Numbered from the stretch's first letter, positions 41,602 to 52,700 are shown. The stretch: DNA of 64,000 nucleotides from Nereocystis luetkeana (GCA_031213475.1 JARUPZ010000005.1:9177848-9241847); one strand, 5' to 3'. Program-made: numbers and translations. Notes: generated from the sequence alone by a model not told the origin.

Positions 41602-44035
41602 GTTATTATTATTTCTCTTGCCATCCGACAATGTGCCGCATGATCTTCAACAACATTGATCACTCATAACTTTCCCGAAAGAAGAAAACCTTGGAAACAA
41701 AATGAAACCCAAGCACCAAGTCTACCTCTCCCTTCTGTGCCAACTTCCGGCTTGTCTACTCCATTTGCTGTCCTTACTCTTTCCTTCTCAGTACGTTCTA
41801 TTCTTAAATCCTCAGCTGCATCCAAGCTCCATCCCCACACCACATCGGTGTGGATCTGTCGTCCCCCTCCCCCCTGTTCCTTCTTCTTTCCTGGCGGTCC
41901 CTAAGCTGGAGCTTGGACCGCGACATTCTCCTCGAAATGGCGACCTGGGTGGTCACCGAGACGATGTGGAGCAGGCGTTCCTTCACCACCCCCTTCCTTG
42001 CCATCGACCACCATCCCTCCTCCCCACGACGTTTGCTGTCAGCTGGTGGATGAAGTTGCTGCCCTCTACCCCGAGGCGCCCAAAGCTTTCGATCCGCTCG
42101 TCGAAGGGCACATGTCCTGGACGCGTGAAGTGTTGGCGCTTGCGCGCCTCGGAGGTAGAGGCAGCTGATCCATCGTGATCAGCGCTGCCTCCTCGCAGGT
42201 GGACCGGCGCTTGCGGGTCTGCATGGGTGACGTCCAGCGGGATGGACTTTTCCCTGTATTCCCTGTTAGGAGCGTCCCGAAGGCCTCATCTCCTGACAAC
42301 GATGTCCATCCGCAGGTTCCGGTCTGCAGTGAACGGTTCGCCGCTCTCCACTTGGTGTGGAATTCCTAGCCACTTCAGCGTGCGGGAGATCGCGTGAACC
42401 AACGGTTGATGCTGGTTTACCTGTGCCCCTGCTCTGGGACAGATGCGTGCGTGGCTTGTGTCTACGTCGACTGCGTCGCAGCAGGGGTACCTCACTGCCA
42501 CGTGCTCCTCGATGCCCATGAAGCGCCTTCCCATGCCCACGAACTCCGCTGCTGGTATGACACGGAGCGAGTCTGTTGGCCTCGCCCGAAGGCAAGCAGT
42601 GGCAACTGCTCCTTGTAGACTCCTGTAGCGAGCTTTGGCGAAGGCACTTGGTCTCGCTCCCCCCCACCGGGTCGCCTGGTCCAGGTGGGCGTGCAGTCTC
42701 CGGTAGTCCCTCCATCGAGGCTGTGTGTGCAGCGTGCCGACCCTGATTCACCAGCTTGCCCAACTTCTGTTGAGCCTTCCGGGAGTTGGTGGTTGCGGCG
42801 TCATGCAGAGCCAGCATGTCGGCCTAAGGGGGCCTTGGGACCAGGTCCCCCTCTGCGCCCAAGCTCCATTCCAACCAAGATTCGGGGACGATTCCCTCCA
42901 TCGCTTCCTTCGTCACGGCCCACTTGTCCCGAATCTCTCGCAAGCTGCCTCCGAGCTCAGCAATGATACTCGATTCAGGGAGACCCCTCTTAACTCTGTC
43001 TCCTAGCGGGCCCGTGAGGTCTGCCTAAACCTCCGGCAGGATGCCCACCCTGCTCCCAATTGAGGCAGACATTCGCCTCGCTTCCGTCGACGACAGCCCT
43101 AACCCTCCCGCTCCCGTAGAAAGGCGTGCTTGGGCTTGTTGGTAGGGTTTTAGAGTCAGTTGGCTAGCCGGGCACCCCTCCTGGAAAAACGATTGTGCGT
43201 CCGCCGCTCCCGGTAGCTCTAGGATATTTTCGTAGGCCCACTGAGCCCCGTTGTCGGGCCTTCGACATGCTTCGAGTGACAGCCCCGGGTCCAGAGCCCT
43301 TTCGAGGTAGCCCGTCCGCTGCCCGGGGAGCTTGCGGGGATGAGGGCCGCCGCGTGCTTGTCGGGCATGTTAGCGAGGCAGCGCGCAAGGCGGTCCGCGC
43401 CTCCATCCCTCACTACCTCCATTGCTCGCCGGTGGAAGGTAAAAGCTCTAACCGTGTTGGCCGTGACCCCCATAAGGCGGAGAGATACATCGTCCGTGTA
43501 GGCGAAGGATTCCACTCCTTCTCCCTCGAACTCCTGTTGGAAACGCTTCAGCCCCGGTCGCAACGCTGGACAGAACATTGCCGGCCCCATGGGGTCCCCT
43601 TGCTGGACACCGCTGGAGCAAGCGGTCGTCCTGGTCTCCCCTGAGTCCATCCGGAAATACACGTCGGTGGGTCTTGTGCCGCAGCACTTGGCTACAAACG
43701 GCGTGAGCGCTGGCACGCAGTTGGCCGCCTCTTCAAGCACCGCCGCCCGTTTAACCGTGTTGAAGGCGTTGGAGCAGTCGGTTAGAACGACCCAGTTGCC
43801 CGTCTCGTGTAACGTCCTAGCCCTCAGTCCCACATGCTCCACTCCTCCGGGTACGGCAACCCCAGACTGCCTCACCTCTCGGTTGACCTCCTCCAACCAC
43901 GGCCGCCACTGTCGCACAGCCCCCGCGGTGATGAGCCGCCTCCATGTCATGCCCACGCAAACCGGTCGGCACTTTTCCCCCAAGGCAGTGAGGCTCGACT
44001 GCAAGAAGAGCTGCCAGAATTCAGGCGGGAATGGT
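41602..44035 (-). mobile_element. LINE-1 copy 2: R2-like non-LTR retrotransposon with reverse transcriptase
   Basis: Longest copy of the family. Minus-strand order: reverse transcriptase (44004-43219), a linker (43022-42830), C-terminal Cys/His and endonuclease-like region (about 42560-42066, spread over at least two frames), 3' UTR (to about 41830) and a 3' end with (AAT)n tail at 41602. In the endonuclease region one frame shows DAVDVDTSHARIC, HQPLVHAISRTLKWLGI and LRMDIVV, which I read as the CCHC and PD-(D/E)xK layout of R2/CRE-type elements. The first expected Cys of the finger is Tyr here. Frameshifts break the frame after the reverse transcriptase, so the copy is dead. The 5' end is missing. 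Confidence 0.8.
43219..44004 (-). pseudogene. reverse transcriptase fragment of LINE-1 copy 2
   Basis: An open frame of 261 codons with the usual blocks: VLTDCSNAFNTVKR, then SGVQQGDPMGPAMF, then the catalytic box FAYTDDVSL with both Asp present (Thr where Ala, Met or Val is more usual). After the catalytic box the frame runs through FHRRAMEVV, which looks too short for the normal lead into the thumb, so an internal deletion is likely. It lacks the element's amino terminus. Confidence 0.82.
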
Positions 44036-44040
44036 ATGTT

Positions 44041-45353
44041 ATGTTGATGTTGTTTGACTTTGAGAGATTACTATTATACCTACTTGATATATATATATAT
44101 ATATATACATACAAGGTTGGCCTCCGGGAGGTGCCTGGGGGAGTGGCGCAAAAACGAAATAATACTCGTCGTATGAAATACCTGCACACACACCTGTTTA
44201 GAACTATTAATAACAACTGCATCCACCCATCATTAGTAATAGTGCGAAGAAAAAATACATGTTTTTTAGGACAGACTTCTGTACACTATGCTGTTGTTTG
44301 TGGAAATAGTGTGCGATCATTTCAACAGTATAAAAGAGGGGGTATATACGACCGGTACTCGTAAGTGGATATTGATCCTGAACAGATGACTCGCGGTGAT
44401 CAATTCAATGCTTGCGGCGTGAACGTAAGTATATCCTATTAATATGTACCAGGTATATATGTATGTATGTGTACGCATACCTAGTATGTATAATATGTAT
44501 GTATGTATGTATGTCATGTATGATGCATGCATGCATGCATGCATGCATGTATGTATGTATGTACGTATATGTTTTAACTATATATGTATGGTACGTATAT
44601 TATGCATATACGTACAAGTATGTACATATACTGTAGTATGCATGTATACAAATTTACGTATGATAGATATTAGGCGAAGCTGATTCGCGGATAACTCCCG
44701 CCGCCGGACGCCTGTCTCTGTGAGGTTTCTTCGCCGCGGGGCGAGCCCCAGCCTCGTGTACACCCGTCGGCGCCACCGATCCGCCCACGCAGCCCCGCGA
44801 GAGTCCCGTGTACCCACAACAGGTCGGAATATTGACGAAGTACTGCTCTTTCAGCGACCTGGGGGTGTTACCCTCTCGCGCGCCACAGAAGAGATGTGTT
44901 TTCAAGTGTTGGTGTTGTCGGGTAAGCTCTCTCCGGCCGCGAACCCACCCAGAGGCTTCGCCAGCCTGAAGGGGCTGACCTCGAGGGGGGGCTGGGAGCT
45001 CGAGGTCTATGATAAGAATTGCACCCCGAGCCGAACAAAATGCCATCCAGGTCTCGTATGGCGATAACGTCGAAATAGTTTCTACCATCATCATGTTATC
45101 GTGCAGTACGAGGAGGTGTCAGTAGACGAGTACGGCAAACATCGAACTCTCACGGACAGAAACCATCGCGTCGGTTATTGATATTGAGGCAGCTTACATG
45201 GCACTCAGCATCTGGCTCTCGGTAGATTCTTGGATACCCTGCGCGTTGCAAGGTCAACTCACCATTTCTCTGTCGCTCGAGAGGATCGATCAATCCACCC
45301 AGAATCGAGAGCTAAAGGGAACAGTAGACTGCAAAACGTTACGTATCTAATGC
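44041..45353. other. TATG/CATG microsatellites and an unassigned GC-rich block
   Basis: ATGT/ATGC repeats at 44455-44572. From 44660 to about 45200 GC rises, with a minus-strand frame of 146 codons (45094-44654) and an overlapping plus-strand frame of 115 codons (44720-45067). Neither is recognised. The minus frame could be a mobile-element remnant, since decayed pol sequence lies just upstream on that strand. Confidence 0.35.
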
Positions 45354-45462
45354 TATTACGGGGGACCATATTAAATAGGGCATACGGCAAACACAAGAAC
45401 CTATGTATTTCGCTATTTTTACCAACAGGATTTTATCCTATTTACTATGGTCCCCCGTAATA
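45354..45462. mobile_element. MITE-A copy
   Basis: TATTACGGGGGACCATAT to CTATGGTCCCCCGTAATA. Confidence 0.87.
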
Positions 45463-45862
45463 CCAGAGATTAAGGCTTATAAACTCGATTTCCACCACAG
45501 TTTCGCCCACTAAACCTGACTTATCTCTTCTACGAGTAAATCAGGAACCCCGATGTGAGACTCTGAGTGTCCAAGTTTTACCTCCGGTTTTCTCGGTATC
45601 GGACTCGGGATACAACCATCGCATTGCTCTCATCGTTCCTTCCTGGGTGTGTTTTCTAAGTGAGTGAGTTTTACAGGTTCTTGAACATGGTATATTCCCC
45701 TTTTTTCCTTATGTTGGGGGAGGAAGGTGACAATCGAACCCCGGACCTCGCTCTTCATAGTCTCACGTTTTGCCGACGACGCCATCGAACAGAAAAGTAT
45801 AGTAAAAATGTCACGTAACAATCGCTACCAGAGTTTGGCTTATAAACTCGATTTTCACCTCA
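45461..45862 (-). mobile_element. tRNA-like SINE candidate between 40-bp direct repeats
   Basis: TACCAGAG ... GGCTTATAAACTCGATTT(C/T)CACC occurs at 45461-45500 and 45826-45862. Between them the minus strand carries an A-box-like GATGGCGTCGTCGG (about 45785) and B-box-like GGGGTTCGATTGTC (about 45735), correctly spaced. The repeats could be a long target duplication or a local tandem duplication. Confidence 0.4.
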
Positions 45863-45961
45863 GCGCCAGTTGAGGTTTCGACATTTAAATATGGCAGTAG
45901 CAACAGGGGTTATTCGCATGGATTTCTTAGAGATTTGCAGTTGGCGCGGACCACAGAGGAG

Positions 45962-46452
45962 CTAGGAGTAGGCGGAGGTGCGGAAATTCAGCAGCACAGT
46001 GGTATGGTACTGCTTAACTTCGTGCCCCATTCGTAGGCACCCCCGGAGTCGTTTCATGGCCCAGACAATGCTGCCAGCTTCCAAGTCCAGGGGGTCCAGT
46101 GCCTCTCGGAATCGAGGGTAGCGCGGCCGAAATAAGCAATGGGACGTACTGAGCTCTTCGGTTGATCTTGTTCGAGCGCGGCACCAAAACCGTCGATGCA
46201 GGTGTCCCAGTACACGTGGAAGGGGCGGGAGCCGACCGCTACAGCGTCCCTCAGGGAAGACCAACATCGATTGGGCAGCGAGCTTGGCGAGGATCTGGCG
46301 TACGATAACTCCCATACCTGGCAACCAGACGTACTTAACCCCCTTCCGGAGAAATGTGGTGAGAGAGGGCGCATCCGTTTGGACAGGTCGGGTAGGAATT
46401 TTCGATAGTATCGCACGCCGTTTATCGGCTCCACGCACGTTGCGAGTGGCAT
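45962..46452 (-). pseudogene. Ty3/gypsy-type pol fragment (reverse transcriptase C-terminus to RNase H)
   Basis: The minus frame at 46452-46054 has INGVRYYRKFLPDLSKRMRPL, the connection typical of Ty3/gypsy polyproteins, and DGFGAALEQDQP, the start of RNase H. A second frame (46438-45962) supplies RKGVKYVWLPGM and LEAGSIVWAMKRLRG. At least two frameshifts and a premature stop. No LTRs or integrase found nearby. Dead fragment. Confidence 0.8.
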
Positions 46453-46469
46453 GTCGGTGGCTTTCGTTG

Positions 46470-47010
46470 ACGATTTACTGCTGTCCCTTACAGCTGGGCC
46501 TTCCTTTCTTTATCGTTTTTGACGTACCCTGCCGGCTTCGTTACCTTGCCGTTCAGAGGTGTGGGAGTGGGTTTTGAAGACCCGTATCTTCGACTCGTGT
46601 TCTAGCTCGTGGAATCGGGGTTTCCACGAATTTCCCATAATTTTGCGTATACGGCTCATCAGAGTAGGCTAGTGTTATGGTGCTGCTTTGAATGAGGCTG
46701 AAAGCCCGGTAATTATCTTGGCTCAGGTACTGGGATCGTATTTGTAGTACTTGGGAGGCGTATTTTAGATGGAAAAACCAGGGGTTTCCCCTGCGAGGCA
46801 CGAGCTTGGCTTTCAGTCTCGCGTGCACGAAAGGAATGAAGCTGCTATTTTCTTGTGTCTCTAAGCAAATAACACACACGTGAGTAAGTACCAACGAGTA
46901 CCGGCCCAACAGGAAAACCTGTCTAGGGACACAAAGCGTTCCGACCTTGATTTTAATAACAGCCGGTAACCGCAGTTGTTGCCCTGTGAAGCGTATGTCG
47001 GATATGAAGC
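46470..47010 (-). repeat. dispersed repeat X, copy 1, with conserved coding potential
   Basis: The minus frame 47020-46553 (155 codons) shares with 50320-50760 (+) the words GTLC, QVLQIRSQ, NYRAF, LIQS, ITLA, SDEPY, QNYGKF and ETPIP in the same order. Differences are spread through the DNA while the peptide words hold. Family unknown. On this strand it lies directly upstream of the gypsy fragment. Confidence 0.6.
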
Positions 47011-47454
47011 GAAGATACATACCAGGTACGTATCAGGACACACAACAGAATAGTACCAATCATGTCACCAGCCGTAGGCAATCATACATTAGGCGGCTTG
47101 GGTATGTGATCTCACAGTCTACATACCATGACTTTAAAGTGCCCAAGATACGCACAGCAGCGGTTGTTCGTCTGTCTCGGACGTGTGAGCGAGGCGCGGT
47201 TGAACCTCTGGCGCGGAGTAGGCAGAGATGTTCTACAACAGCCACAGCTGTGTTGAGCTCATCATGCAATGCATGTGTCAGGTTTGTGGCCAAGATACGT
47301 GCGAGTGCACTCGTTGCCGTATGTGCCCGCAGTAGTGATCGCATTTACGATGAAAATCACCTGTTATTCTCCGCGGAAAGTGCGCGAAGCGCTCTAGACT
47401 CTTGGCTTTGCGCCTGATCTACGTCCTTCACGGCAATGCTGCCACTCGTAAAAG
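47011..47454. other. no gene seen
   Basis: Two opposing unrecognised frames (47060-47344 -, 46947-47417 +). A TACCAGGTA lies at about 47018. Confidence 0.4.
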
Positions 47455-47461
47455 TTAAAGT

Positions 47462-47519
47462 TTTGGCATCGCGCAAGCCGGCGACCGGCGGCCGTTCAGG
47501 CCGCCGGCGAAGCCCCTAG
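47462..47519 (+). mobile_element. Helitron-like 3' terminus
   Basis: Perfect 9-bp hairpin stem CCGGCGGCC / GGCCGCCGG with a 5-base loop (47485-47507), then CGAAGCCC, then CTAG (47516-47519) followed by T. Hairpin about 10 bases before CTRR and insertion before T is the known Helitron signature. The 5' end was not found. Confidence 0.5.
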
Positions 47520-47730
47520 TATATTTTAAGAATAGAACGTAATGAGAAGAAAAGAGCCGGGACAGCAAATGGAGTAGACAAGCAAACAGTTGGCACAGAA
47601 GGGAGGTAGACTTGATGCATATGGGTTTCCTTTTGTTTCCGAGGTTTTCTTCTTTCCGGAAAGTTATGAGTGATTATTGTTGAGGATCATGCTGCACATT
47701 GTCGGATGGCAAGAGAAATAATAATAAATT
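47520..47730 (+). mobile_element. LINE-1 3' end, about 210 bp
   Basis: TTTTAAGAATAGAACGTAATG ... ATTGTCGGATGGCAAGAG followed by AAATAATAATAAATTAA. Starts within a few bases of the truncation points at 10692 and 18592. Confidence 0.85.
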
Positions 47731-47735
47731 AAGTA

Positions 47736-47993
47736 CCCTACCTGGGGCATGTACGTACGTGCGGCAACCGCCCGCGATGCGAAGTGTATGTGGCGTCCGA
47801 GCTGTTTTCTCCAGAAGCATGGCGCCGGGACGCTTTGCATTATCAAGTCGCCAGTTTGCAACTACGGTCATAATTAAAAAAACTATATTCAATCATGGAC
47901 CTCTGTCCGCTTTGCGTAGTAATTTGATGTACTTTTCCTTCCTGAGCGAGCGTAGCGGGCGGCGTGGGCCGCCCGCGGAGCGAAGCGCCTTGT
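47736..47993 (+). mobile_element. repeat Y, copy 1 (hairpin-ended)
   Basis: CCTACCTGGGG ... GAAGCATGGCGCCGGGAC ... TTGATGTACTTTT ... ends with stem GCGGGCGGC / GCCGCCCGC and GGAGCGAAGCGCCTTGT. A second copy is at 48882-49145. Resembles the Helitron end above but with CTTG in place of CTAG. Confidence 0.6.
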
Positions 47994-48880
47994 ACATACA
48001 TAGAATAGAACTACATACTTAGATCGCAACCCCTGAGCGTGCTCGGTTGGTGCATCCCTGGCCTCTCAGAGCCCCCACTTCCGAACCGCCTCCTTTCATT
48101 ACTTGCCGGACCTTTCCAGCAGTTCTTTGTTTTCTCGGTCCTTTCTTCCTTTTTTCTTCTTTCGTTTTGTGTGCATGCGTGTTCTCCGAGCACGGCATCG
48201 CGGGAGGACCCGGCACCGTCGCGGGTGTCAGTGGGTGCTGGCGGGTAGAGGGGGGGTTGCAAGGAGCGCGGTCGCCGCTTTCGTGCCTAGGCGTCGCGTG
48301 TGCCTCGAGACACGAGGGATGCATGAACGGGCTTTGTCTGGCTTCGATTCATGATTGTTGATAGAGTATGTACGAGTTTATAAAATTCGTTCGGGAGGGC
48401 AAGATATTATACAAGCGGTGCTTATTTTTGCGATCACGCTGAAGTTGAAAGAGGGAGGTGTGCAGTTTGAACACCAACGTGATCGAGCTGGCGAACGACG
48501 GCCACGGTGAGCACCGGGCTTCACGCGGGGCGGGCGACGGGGCTGATTGTGGCAGAGAGTGATAAAAGCCTTACCCGGACCGAATCGGTAGCGAGGTGGT
48601 CGCGAGAGGTGCGGGCGGCGTACGAGGCTGAGAGAGAAGCTCTTCTGTGCGATTTTTTTTTTTTTTTTTCGACCGGGTGTAAGGTGTTCCAATCAGGCAG
48701 AAAAATATTACACGAGAGTGACGGTGATTTTTTTTCCTTTCCGAGTTTTCGGTTTCATTTTCATTGTTTTTGCTGCTGTGCCGTGCTGTGCTTTCGCTTT
48801 CTTCGTACATACAGTGCAGACATAACTGGTACCAGGTAGAGCATATCGAAAGAAGAAAATAAGTACAGACAGCAGTAGTA
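47994..48880. other. no gene seen
   Basis: Moderately GC-rich; frames of 80-110 codons on both strands overlap and are unrecognised. Confidence 0.4.
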
Positions 48881-48881
48881 T

Positions 48882-49145
48882 CCTACCTGGGGTGTATGTG
48901 CGTACGTACGACATCCGCGACGCGAAGCGTATATGTGGCATCCAAGCTGACGTCGGAGCTGTTTTTTCCTGAAGCATGGCGGCGGGACTCTTGGCATTAT
49001 CAAGTCGCCGGTTTGCCGTTACGATCCTTGAAAGCACTAAACTCAATCGTGGACATCTGTTCGCTTCGCATGATTTGATGTACTTTTTTCCTTCCTGAGC
49101 GAGCGTAGCGGGCGGCGTAGGCCGCCCGCGGAGCGAAGCGCCTTG
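48882..49145 (+). mobile_element. repeat Y, copy 2, running into an ACAT microsatellite
   Basis: About 80-85 percent like copy 1 by eye, same orientation, same hairpin and GCGCCTTGTACATACAT terminus. Confidence 0.65.
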
Positions 49146-49578
49146 TACATACATACATACATACATACATACATACATACATACATACATACATACATAC
49201 ATACATACATACATAACATACATACATACATACATACATACATACATACATACATACATACATACATACATACATACATACATACATACATACATACATA
49301 CATACATACATACATACATACATACATACATACGTACATACATACATACATACATACATACATACATACATACATGCATACATACATACATACATACATA
49401 CATACATACATACATACATACATACATACATACATACATACATACATACATACATACATACATACATACATACATACATACATACATACATACATACATA
49501 CATACATACATACATACATACATACATACATACATACATACATACATACATACATACATACATACATACATACATACG
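49145..49578. repeat. ACAT microsatellite, about 430 bp
   Basis: Over 100 near-perfect CATA units. The long Tyr-Val-Cys-Met and Tyr-Ile-His-Thr frames come from it. Confidence 0.98.
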
Positions 49579-49660
49579 TTGTACATGCATGCGTGGACAA
49601 TACATATTATAGCAGCAGTAATATGTTCTGCCATGGCTATTATATCGGTTTTACTCATTC

Positions 49661-50212
49661 ATGATGAAGCTGTTGTGTGCGGTTTTCGCCCAGCACGATC
49701 AACGGTCGACATGCTGGTCGTCGTGCGCCGACTGCAAGAACTTGGACGAGCTAGAAAAATCTCCCTGTAAATGTGCTTCGTCGATCTGCAGAAAGCATAT
49801 ATATTATGACACCGTCGACCGTGAGCTGCTGTGGGTGGTGCTCGCACGCTTCGGCGTACCACCAGAGAAGATGCTAACCGTTATCCGCCAGTTCCACGAA
49901 GGCATGCGAGCTCGCGTGCGTACGGATGACGGCGAGCACTCGGAATGGTTCTACATCACTCAGGGGCTGCGGCAAAGATGTGTCTTGTCACCACTACTTC
50001 TGTTCAATGTCTTCTTCGCTGCTGTGATACACGCCGTGCTGGTACGCTTCAGTGAAGACCCAGATATTTTGAGGGACTTGGTTCACCTCGAGGAGGACCT
50101 CGGCGAGAATGGGGTCAAGGTTGACCCATTAACTTGCGTACGGAGGGCAGTATGGGGTATGCTGTACGCGAACGATGCAGGCATTGTGTCTATGTCGGCG
50201 GAAGGCCTTTAG
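49661..50212 (+). pseudogene. reverse transcriptase core of LINE-2 with mutated catalytic box
   Basis: Recognisable by [31 protein letters not shown] and the catalytic box, which reads YANDAGIVS: Asn replaces the first of the two catalytic Asp. The upstream Asp motif is frame-disrupted near 49770. Terminates at a TAG around 50210. Confidence 0.82.
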
Positions 50213-50310
50213 AAAATGATGACCGTCAATGTGACCGTTTTTGAAGCAGCAGGCCTCACCGTATCCGAAAAGAAAACGGAGACCATGCTGCTGCGGACAC
50301 CGAACCAGGC

Positions 50311-50933
50311 ACCTCAGTGTTAAGATCACGGACAGCGGGACACTTTGTATCCCTGGACAGGTCTGCTTATTAAGCCGGCACTCGTTGGTACTCACGTTGA
50401 TGTTCGCTTAGAGATAGAAGAGCCACTTTATTCGTTTCGTGCACGACGGTGACTGGGACCACGCTCGTGCCTCTCTTGGAAAACCCCTGGTTTTCCACCT
50501 AAGATGCGCCTTCCAAGTACTACAAATACGTTCCCAGTGCCGGAACCCAGGTAATTACCGGGCTTTCAACCTCATACAAAGCTGTATCATAACACTAGCC
50601 CACTCTGATGAGCCGTATATTATGCAGAATTATGGGAAATTCTTGGAAACCCCGATTCCACAACTAGAACATGAGTCGAAGATGCGGCTCCTAAAAACCC
50701 ACTCCCACACCTCTGAACGGCAAGGCAACGAAGCCGGCAAAGTACGTAAAAAAGAATGAAAGGAAGCGTAGCCTCAAGGGGCAGGAAGAAATCGTCAACA
50801 AAAAACCATCGCCATGTCACCCGCGCCCCGCGACGGGGGGGGGCGAGGAAGATGTAGGGAAAGTGAAAAGGGAACATGAAAAAAAGACGAGAAGAAAAAT
50901 ATCACGGAAGATGTCAAGAGACATCGAACCTCA
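50311..50933 (+). repeat. repeat X, copy 2, inserted in LINE-2
   Basis: ACCTCA occurs at both edges (50311-50316, 50928-50933), a possible 6-bp target duplication. Inside, the frame at 50439-50759 carries the same conserved peptide words as 46553-47020 (-). An earlier segment (50320-50400) also matches in translation (GTLC, LLSR, SLVLT). Confidence 0.62.
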
Positions 50934-50987
50934 CCGCTCGTCATCGAAGCTGCGGCGGGACAGAGATATAGACGGACAATTCAGTGT

Positions 50988-51470
50988 TTGTACCCGTGGG
51001 CGGCCTTGTCGTCGCAAGCGCTGACAATATGCCAGATATCACACAACGGGTCCGACTCACATGGCATGCTACAATCGGTTCAAATGGGAACTGTAGGATA
51101 TGGAGGAGATGCCCCGTTCACTCTACAAGTGCGCATGCTAAAGGCCGAGGTGATGGAGACCCTGCTGTACGGGTGCGTGACGTGGACTCTTGGTCAGGAG
51201 CAATTCGCTGAGCTCCGAGCGGCACACCACAAACTCCTCCTACGGATCATTGGCTTCCAGCGCCGACAACGCACTGACCACCTCATGTCGTACGCCAAGG
51301 CCCTGAAAAAGGCACAATGCGAGAACGTTGAGGCGACCATCCGCAAACGACGCCTCTTCTTTGCGGGGGCCGTACAGTGGCTGACCAATGAGTGGCTGAC
51401 CCGCCGGGTGATGGTTGGGACGATGGCTGGTGGGGAGAACCCAGGGTCTGGCCGACCGGAAAATAACTAG
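50988..51470 (+). pseudogene. C-terminal part of the LINE-2 polyprotein
   Basis: 160-codon frame ending with a premature TAG. The conserved block around LLYGCVTW ... HHKLLLRIIGFQRRQR is a usual region downstream of LINE reverse transcriptases. Homology continues out of frame to about 51700. Confidence 0.7.
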
Positions 51471-52004
51471 GCCCAATGTCTAGCAGACGACCCCAGGGTT
51501 TTTCAAGCCACCGAGGGGTCCACGGAAAGCTTCCCTCTGCTGTTCCGAGTAAAGACGGTGTTTATGGCCGAGGGCGGCTAATAAGAGCGGGAAGTGGTAC
51601 CGGGGGGTCGTCGAAGCGGCGGGCTGTTCCGTGGTGAGGTGGCACAGGGACGAGGCACAGAGGAGCCGGCTGCGCCACGCAGTTGAGGACGCCAAAAACG
51701 GCGACAAGGGGAGGGGGGGAGGGGGGAGGGGGGAAGGGCAGCCGTACTGGCTGCCGTACTGATAGAGCTGTCGCCGAATGCAGAAACGAAACGATAGATC
51801 GGGTGGCTAGGTATCGGTTCGACTACTTAGCTCTTCTTACAGATTTTTGCCTGTGACTCCCTCTCCTTCGTGTTGCTTCGCCCGCGCAGCAGATATCTGT
51901 CTTTCCTGAGTGCGTCTGTTTTCCGTCTGGCAGCCTTCCTGAAGTCCTTGCGTCGATTGTAGTCTGCTTCATTTCAGACTTTGGTTTTTTGTTTTTTATA
52001 TTAT

Positions 52005-52065
52005 CATCATTATTATTAATAATGGCCATCCGACAGTGTGTAGAATGACTAACATAAAGTAAAGA
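52005..52065 (-). mobile_element. LINE-1 3' scrap
   Basis: ATTATTATTAATAATGG followed by CCATCCGACAGTGTG. Confidence 0.5.
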
Positions 52066-52195
52066 ACTCTCCAGAACAAAAGCGTGGCTGTATCACACGA
52101 CAAATCGAAACTGATGTGACGCTCATGAAGACTACAACAACCAACATCCCTCCATCTCATCCACCAAAAAACGACCACCACTCCACCCCGTAAGA

Positions 52196-52700
52196 AGCAT
52201 CTACCAAAACCCCGCTGTCTATCAAAATGGCTCTGGTTTATAACTGCTACGCGCATGTTTCAACGCGCAGAGGGTCGTTGCGGTGTTGCTAGTCTACACT
52301 GCTATTATTGGTATTACGGGGGACCATAGTTAATAGGACCAAAGGTACACATAAAAACCTAAATATTTAACCATTTTTACTAACAATATTTGGTCCTGTT
52401 AACTATGGACCCCCGTAATAGTACCAAGGAGAGAGTCACTGCGGTTTTTCTCTCTCTGTAGCTCTTCTACCCCCTCCAACCCTTCCCCCCGCACACTATA
52501 CTACTACTGTTACTTGCCGTACCCCTGACCCTGCCACCTCCAACCGCAAGAGCCCAGTCCTCCCCCCAAGCACTCCCGAAGAAGCATTCACCAAAAACCC
52601 GCTGCCCATAGAAATGGCTGGTTTATTATTGCTACGCGCATGTTTCAACGCGCAGAAGGCCGTGCTGTGTTGCTGGTCTTTACACTGCTATCGGTAGTAT
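52196..52700. repeat. direct repeat pair separated by a MITE
   Basis: AAGAAGCAT(C/T) ... CCGCTG ... ATGGCT ... GCTACGCGCATGTTTCAACG ... ACACTGCTAT occurs at 52190-52306 and 52577-52690. Between the copies are the MITE at 52312-52420 and a unique stretch. Confidence 0.75.
52312..52420. mobile_element. MITE-A copy
   Basis: TATTACGGGGGACCATAG to CTATGGACCCCCGTAATA. Confidence 0.88.

Larger units (their letters stand above)
49655..51830 (+). mobile_element. LINE-2 family: second non-LTR retrotransposon, 5'-truncated, interrupted and dead
   Basis: Plus-strand pieces in order: start of a reverse transcriptase ([19 protein letters not shown]), catalytic core (49800-50212), repeat-X insertion (50317-50927), C-terminal segment (50988-51470; ETLLYGCVTW, LLRIIGFQRRQRTDHLM, RRLFFAGAVQ) and a degraded tail to about 51830. 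The stop at 51468-51470 and those before 50220 disrupt it. Distinct from LINE-1: other strand, different sequence and no trace of the CCHC/endonuclease words. Confidence 0.8.

Noticed and set aside
45461-45862. Solo LTRs of the gypsy fragment
   Set aside because: The 40-bp direct repeats lie entirely on one side of the pol fragment and lack TG...CA ends, so they cannot be its LTRs.
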